This document shows, piece after piece, positions 34,504 to 38,525 of a DNA stretch of 38,525 bases. The stretch is taken from positions 1 to 38,525 of the forward strand of contig JAFGNZ010000192.1 of assembly GCA_016926755.1 (NCBI GenBank), written 5' to 3'. This DNA is from Myxococcaceae bacterium. GTDB taxonomy: Bacteria; Myxococcota; Myxococcia; Myxococcales; Myxococcaceae. The notes under the pieces were generated by a model that was not told the DNA's origin, ran no database searches, and saw nothing but the letters and a program-made list of their open reading frames with translations. The position numbers and the translations under genes were made by a program. The first letter of the stretch is position 1; each line of letters begins with the position of its first letter.

Positions 34504-34956
34504 TCACGCGCGGGCTGGTAAGGTGTCGACCCGCCGAACTTGATACGACAACATGGGTTCCGTCTCTGCCGGCATCTCGGTGAGCAGGAGCATGAGGTCG
34601 GTGGAGGTCACCAGGCCCAGGAGCTCGTTGTCCTTCGAGACGATGGGGAGTGCGTCGATCTTCCCTTCGACCATCGTTTGCGCCAGCTGGGCGACGTGCG
34701 CATCTGGCCCCGCCACCTCGGGGGAGAGCGCCATCACCTCGCCGACGACCAGCGGCGGGTAGATGAAGGTGCCGTCCTTGTTTCGTGTGCACGCCAGCAG
34801 GATGTCGCGGTCCGACAGGATGCCTGCGAGCTTGTGCTCCGACACGACGGGCAGGTGGCGCACCCCAAGCTTGAGCATCAGCTTGTGAGCCTGTTCGACG
34901 GGTAGCTCGGGAGGCACTGTCGTCACTTCGAGCTTCATCATCTTGCGGGCTTTCAT
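34504..34956 (-). CDS. Two-CBS-domain protein
   Basis: A 150-residue cytoplasmic protein made of a CBS pair. CBS1 is about 8-60 (TTVPPELPVEQAHKLMLKLGVRHLPVVSEHKLAGILSDRDIL) and CBS2 about 72-130 (LSPEVAGPDAHVAQLAQTMVEGKIDALPIVSKDNELLGLVTSTDLM). Such pairs bind adenosyl nucleotides. AGGAGGAG is a strong ribosome site four bases before the ATG at 34956. It converges on the molybdoenzyme gene with a 42-base gap. Partner unknown. Confidence 0.9.
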   Translation of the reverse strand: MKARKMMKLEVTTVPPELPVEQAHKLMLKLGVRHLPVVSEHKLAGILSDRDILLACTRNKDGTFIYPPLVVGEVMALSPEVAGPDAHVAQLAQTMVEGKIDALPIVSKDNELLGLVTSTDLMLLLTEMPAETEPMLSYQVRRVDTLPARA

Positions 34957-35284
34957 CGTCTCCTCCTGGGATCGGCGCAGCGAAGATGCGGGTGATCGGC
35001 GAGCGGCTCCAGCGCGCTCGGCAAAGGTGCCCATCCGCCGCGAGCCAGGGGAGGTCAGGCCGACTCTCCAGGGAGTGCCGGGCCGCCTCCCAGGCGAGCA
35101 GGGCTCGCTTGCGAGCCCGCCCCCACCGGTAGCCGCCAAACGCCCCCTCCCGGAAAGAACACAGGCGCGGGCGAGTGCCATGCCAGACCAGGCAACATTT
35201 CCTCCCTCCAGGCGATCCGCTTGTGCCCTCGTGCTTCGTCGCCAGGATGTGCCTCGCGGAGTCCACCGTGAGGATGGAGGGACA
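34957..35284. other. Divergent gene-free region with a perfect hairpin
   Basis: These 328 bases separate the CBS gene and the large lipoprotein gene. GGGCTCGCTTGCGAGCCC at 35101-35118 is an inverted repeat with eight-base arms around TT, a possible operator or hairpin. The open frame that continues upstream of the lipoprotein start across this region lacks a signal sequence and is not taken as coding. No clear -10/-35 pair was found. Confidence 0.35.
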
Positions 35285-38200
35285 ATGTTTCATTTCCAAA
35301 CAGGACATGGGGAAGCTGAGCGCCGCGGGGCACTTCGGCTCGATGCGGCCAGGTGTCTCCGTGCGCGGCTGCTCGCACTCTCCCTTGTCGTGTGCGTGAG
35401 CGGATGCTCTGTGAGCGACGTCTTCGATGCGCCGGAAGAGGCCCTGGCGCCCGGCTCTGGCGTGCAGAGCCTGCTCGACGACAGCCCCGAGCCGGTGCAA
35501 GGGCAGCCCAGAGTGCGCCTGACCCAGCCGGACAACGGGGCGACCTTCGGCGCGTCATCGGCGGTCACTCTCAACGCCGTGGCGTCGCACGAGAAGCGCC
35601 GGGTGCGCCGGGTGGAGTTCTTCCAGGGCTCGACGCTGCTGGCCACCGACACTACCAGCCCCTACAACTTCACCTGGGAAAACGTCCCGGCGGGCAACCA
35701 TACCCTCACGGCCCGAGTCATCAACGATACGGGGGTTGCCGCTACTTCCCCCTCCGTCGACATCGTCGTGCTCGCCACCACCACCCACCATGTGAGCACC
35801 AGCGGCAACGACAGCACGGGTGATGGGAGCCCCTCAAATCCCTGGCGGACCCTCAAGTACGCCGCCACGCGAGCCACCTGGGGGGACACCCTCGCGCTCT
35901 CCGCGGGAGTCTTCGTGGAGCTCGGCCCCATCGACATTCCCCCCGGCGTGAACGTCATCGGCATGGGGAAGGACCAGACGATCATCAAGGCCCACAGCTC
36001 CTTCTATTACAACCCACCTTCCCCCGGGTACGCCTTTGACAAGTACTTGATTCGGCTCGTCAGCAACCCCGTGGTGGACGGCAGCCAGCGCCTCATGGGC
36101 TTCAAGGTGGATGGTGACGGCAGGAAGCTTCACGGGGGCATCTACGTGAACCGGCGCAACCACGTCACCCTCGAGCAGGTGGAGGTCACCGGCACCCACT
36201 TCAACGCCATCTGGGTGCTGAACGGCACCGACATGATCGTACGTGACGTCCGCCTCATCAACACCGCCTGGGCGAGCACGGACTGGGTGGCGGGAGCGCT
36301 CCATGTCATCAACCTCGAGAGGACGCTCATCGAGCGGATCCACATCGACGAGGATATTGGCTACGGAATCAAGACGATCGGCGCGGGCGGCCCGGGCGTG
36401 AAGATGCATGACATCGTCATCCGGGACAGTTGGATATCCGTCAGTCCGGACGGGATCTGGAACGGTGGCCTGGCCAATATCTCCATCGAGTTCTGGAACG
36501 TCGACATCGCGCGCTGCGAGGTGACGAACTCATATGTCGACAACTTCATCTCCGTGGTGTCGGACGACCCAGACGCCGTCCCCACGGGCGTCCCCGTCAT
36601 CCGGATTCACCACAATGTGATTGATCTCAAGACGCGGGCGAACGGCGTGGGAATGGGTGTGGAGGTCACGGTGAACGACGTCGAGATCGACCACAACTAC
36701 TTCATCTGGGGAGCCTATGGAATCGTCGACTGGGGCCAGATCCGCAGGAGCAACTGGTTCATCCACCACAATGTCTTCTACAACCTGTCGGGGTACTGGC
36801 CTGGCGACATCGTCCGCACCCAGAACGCCGGGCTGCGCAACCTCCGCTTCTACAACAACACCATCGAGTTCGACAACGACAGGACCCTGCATGTCATAGG
36901 CATGCATGGAGGAGACAGTGAGAACCTGGATATCGCCAACAACATCGTCATCGACTTGAGACCTGGTGAGTACAATCACTACCCCAAGGTGTTCATGCGG
37001 CTGGAGACGGGGAACGGGGCGACGGTGAGCCAGCTGTCGGTGCGAAACAACCTGCTGTTCAACCTTCCGATGGGCTCGGTGCCGGGGAGCTATCAGGCCA
37101 ACCTCTCCGCGAACCCGATGCTGGTGGCCGCGGGAGCCCGGCCGGAGCCGTACTACCACCTGACGGCGGCCAGCCCGGCAATCAATACGGGGGTGAACGT
37201 GGGCTTCCCGTACTCGGGCCCGGCGCCAGACATGGGCGCGTATGAGTACAGCAGCACACCTCCGACAGTGAGCCTCACCAGCCCCGCGGACGGGGCGACA
37301 TTCTCCGCGCCGGCGACCATCACCCTCACCGCCAACGCCTCGGACGCGGATGGCAGCGTGAGCAAGGTGGAGTTCTTCCAGGGCTCGACGCTGCTGGCCA
37401 CCGACACTACCAGCCCCTACAGCTTCACCTGGTCCAACGTGGCGGCGGGGAGCTACACGCTCACGGCCCGCGCCACCGACAGCTCCGGCGCCACCTCCAC
37501 CTCTCCCGCTGTCAACATCACCGTGGCCAGTGGCGGCGGCGTCCCCACCAGCGGCCTGCAGCTATGGCTCAAGGGGGACGTGGGGGTGAACCTCAACGGC
37601 TCGACAGTCTCTCAGTGGCTCGATCAGTCCGGCAATGCTCGCCACGCCACCCAGGCCAGCGCCAGCAGCCAGCCCACCTACTTGAGCGCCGACATCCACG
37701 GCATGCCGGCCCTGCGCTTCGACGGCCTCAACGACTTCCTCACCTTCAACCTGCCGGTCAACAACCTGACGGGGATGACGCTCTTCCTGGTGAGCGCCGC
37801 GACGGGCGATCCCACCGGTGGCAGCGTCCACGCCCAGAGCGCGGCCATCTTCTGGAACGAGACGGCCTCCTGGGGCACGGTGTACCTCAGCCCCTTCCAG
37901 AGCCGTGTGCAGTGGCGTTTCGGGACGACGCAGTATGGGAACTGGCCCACCTACGTGCGGCCCACGAGCATCTGGAACGCGTACTCGCTCACCGTGTCGC
38001 AGAAGGATGGCGCGGTCGACTCGCTGTACGTCAACGGTACCCTGGTGCAGCGCGAGAGCGGGAAGTTGACGATGATCGCGGGGTGCCGCGACGTCGGGAA
38101 CCTGGGGCGCGGGTACAATGACAACACCTACTTCCCGGGCAAGATTGCCGAGGTCCTCGTCTACAACCGGGCGCTGAACGACAGCGAACGGGCCCAGGTG

Positions 38201-38314
38201 GAGGCATACCTGAAGAACAAGTACTTCACTGGCATGCACCTCGCGCCCGAGGCGAGCTTCTACAGTCCTGCGAGTGGAGCGGCGCCCCTCACGCCGGAGC
38301 AGGGCACGCCGTAG
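35285..38314 (+). CDS. Large surface lipoprotein: Ig-like, right-handed beta-helix, Ig-like and LamG-like domains
   Basis: A 1009-residue exported protein. The signal sequence is long and ends in a lipobox (ALSLVVCVSGC, Cys near 41). Domains in order: Ig-like near 75-165, a pectate-lyase-type right-handed beta-helix near 168-660 (VSTSGNDSTGDGSPSNPWRTL, GVNVIGMGKDQTII, repeated INLERT/IRIHHNVID/VEIDHNYFIWG rungs with many Asn and His), a second Ig-like domain near 660-755 and a concanavalin/LamG-like domain near 760-980 (GLQLWLKGDVG, WLDQSGNARHATQ, ALRFDG, KIAEVLVYNRALNDSERAQVE). This suggests a cell-surface carbohydrate-binding or cleaving role, perhaps a lyase; no catalytic residues could be assigned. 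GGAGGGAC before the ATG decides the start. The two Ig units share an almost identical DNA stretch. Confidence 0.85.
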   Translation: MFHFQTGHGEAERRGALRLDAARCLRARLLALSLVVCVSGCSVSDVFDAPEEALAPGSGVQSLLDDSPEPVQGQPRVRLTQPDNGATFGASSAVTLNAVASHEKRRVRRVEFFQGSTLLATDTTSPYNFTWENVPAGNHTLTARVINDTGVAATSPSVDIVVLATTTHHVSTSGNDSTGDGSPSNPWRTLKYAATRATWGDTLALSAGVFVELGPIDIPPGVNVIGMGKDQTIIKAHSSFYYNPPSPGYAFDKYLIRLVSNPVVDGSQRLMGFKVDGDGRKLHGGIYVNRRNHVTLEQVEVTGTHFNAIWVLNGTDMIVRDVRLINTAWASTDWVAGALHVINLERTLIERIHIDEDIGYGIKTIGAGGPGVKMHDIVIRDSWISVSPDGIWNGGLANISIEFWNVDIARCEVTNSYVDNFISVVSDDPDAVPTGVPVIRIHHNVIDLKTRANGVGMGVEVTVNDVEIDHNYFIWGAYGIVDWGQIRRSNWFIHHNVFYNLSGYWPGDIVRTQNAGLRNLRFYNNTIEFDNDRTLHVIGMHGGDSENLDIANNIVIDLRPGEYNHYPKVFMRLETGNGATVSQLSVRNNLLFNLPMGSVPGSYQANLSANPMLVAAGARPEPYYHLTAASPAINTGVNVGFPYSGPAPDMGAYEYSSTPPTVSLTSPADGATFSAPATITLTANASDADGSVSKVEFFQGSTLLATDTTSPYSFTWSNVAAGSYTLTARATDSSGATSTSPAVNITVASGGGVPTSGLQLWLKGDVGVNLNGSTVSQWLDQSGNARHATQASASSQPTYLSADIHGMPALRFDGLNDFLTFNLPVNNLTGMTLFLVSAATGDPTGGSVHAQSAAIFWNETASWGTVYLSPFQSRVQWRFGTTQYGNWPTYVRPTSIWNAYSLTVSQKDGAVDSLYVNGTLVQRESGKLTMIAGCRDVGNLGRGYNDNTYFPGKIAEVLVYNRALNDSERAQVEAYLKNKYFTGMHLAPEASFYSPASGAAPLTPEQGTP
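35611..35677 (+). repeat. 67-base direct repeat, copy 1 (in first Ig-like domain)
   Basis: This stretch equals 37366-37432 at 66 of 67 bases; the one change (A at 35667, G at 37422) turns Asn into Ser. It encodes VEFFQGSTLLATDTTSPY and the following few residues. Sequence on either side diverges, so the identity points to recent gene conversion or duplication within the gene. Confidence 0.85.
37366..37432 (+). repeat. 67-base direct repeat, copy 2 (in second Ig-like domain)
   Basis: Partner of 35611-35677 with a single mismatch. Both copies are in frame and in the same orientation, about 1.75 kb apart, so recombination between them would delete the beta-helix domain while keeping the frame. 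Confidence 0.85.
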
Positions 38315-38342
38315 GGGGGCCGTCGAGCACCGCATGGCTCCT

Positions 38343-38373
38343 GGGTGGCGGGGCGAGTCGACGACAGCCACCC
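38343..38373 (+). terminator. Hairpin after the large lipoprotein gene, possible terminator
   Basis: GGGTGGC (38343-38349) pairs with GCCACCC (38367-38373) around a 17-base loop, 29 bases after the stop. There is no T-run. The 38315-38482 stretch holds nothing else clear. Confidence 0.3.
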
Positions 38374-38482
38374 TGGCGCGGATTGGCGGGCTCGAAGCAT
38401 GGCTGTGTGGGCTTGCTCCCGGTGAGTTGGCCCCCGCACACTTTGACGCTCTCGAGAATTGACCCAGGTCTGCTCTCCAGAA

Positions 38483-38525
38483 ATGGACCACTCGCGATGG
38501 ATCGGCGCCAACTGCGGCAACGGCG
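38483..38525 (+). CDS. Possible start of a gene running off the window
   Basis: An ATG at 38483 opens a frame MDHSRWIGANCGNG that reaches the window end. It faintly recalls the N terminus of IS4/Tn5-type transposases, but fourteen residues are too few to judge and no ribosome site is seen. An ATG at 38497 in another frame is an alternative. Confidence 0.15.
   Translation, partial: MDHSRWIGANCGNG

Noticed and set aside
34943-35284. N-terminal extension of the large lipoprotein
   Set aside because: It would bury the signal peptide, and a good ribosome site supports the start at 35285.

Overview
The window (38.5 kb, visibly GC-rich with third codon positions dominated by G and C) reads as a chromosome segment of a myxobacterium, most likely suborder Cystobacterineae. 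The reasons are a Ser/Thr kinase with PEGA repeats and the HRDVSPQN catalytic loop, a SitA-type polymorphic toxin lipoprotein, many secreted lipoproteins, and the general codon use. Nothing seen fixes the genus.

Layout. 1-111: 3' end of a 5S rRNA gene and its terminator, i.e. the end of an rRNA operon. 339-3077: membrane Ser/Thr kinase. 3173-5778: two overlapping genes of the lysine 2,3-aminomutase family. 5793-7357: three small minus-strand genes for envelope proteins (secreted, lipoprotein, tail-anchored). 7411-14304: SpoIID-like protein, then the conserved queA-tgt-yajC-secD-secF block, closed by a strong terminator at 14326-14365. 14441-18774: a lysozyme-fold lipoprotein, an Hsp70 nucleotide-binding-domain-only protein, an M49-like metallopeptidase and a DUF2267 protein. 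18869-20454: queD facing a PTPS-SDR gene pair; the second PTPS carries an ExxHGH motif with no catalytic Cys. 20491-24691: a cPLA2-like hydrolase, a SEC-C/TPR/JmjC protein with an HxH metal motif, and a secreted lipase. 24718-26219: a divergent SRPBCC/LysR pair with overlapping promoters and a palindrome. 26301-28492: a SitA toxin lipoprotein, its presumed immunity gene, and a DUF6289 secreted peptide. 28689-30452: VOC protein, ABHD18-like hydrolase and a small hypothetical gene. 30792-34461: a tightly coupled NapH-NapG-molybdopterin oxidoreductase operon without NapA/B/D. 34504-34956: a two-CBS protein. 35285-38314: a large surface lipoprotein (Ig, beta-helix, Ig, LamG-like). The last 210 bases hold a weak hairpin and possibly the start of another gene.

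Functional links. queA and tgt act late in queuosine tRNA modification and queD acts early in the preQ0 route, so three queuosine genes lie within 11 kb in separate transcription units. yajC-secD-secF serves the Sec translocon that would export the many signal-peptide proteins here. The sitA block is the clearest accessory, self/non-self module. The NapGH-Mo operon and the PTPS-III-like/SDR pair are the metabolic units whose substrates are least certain.
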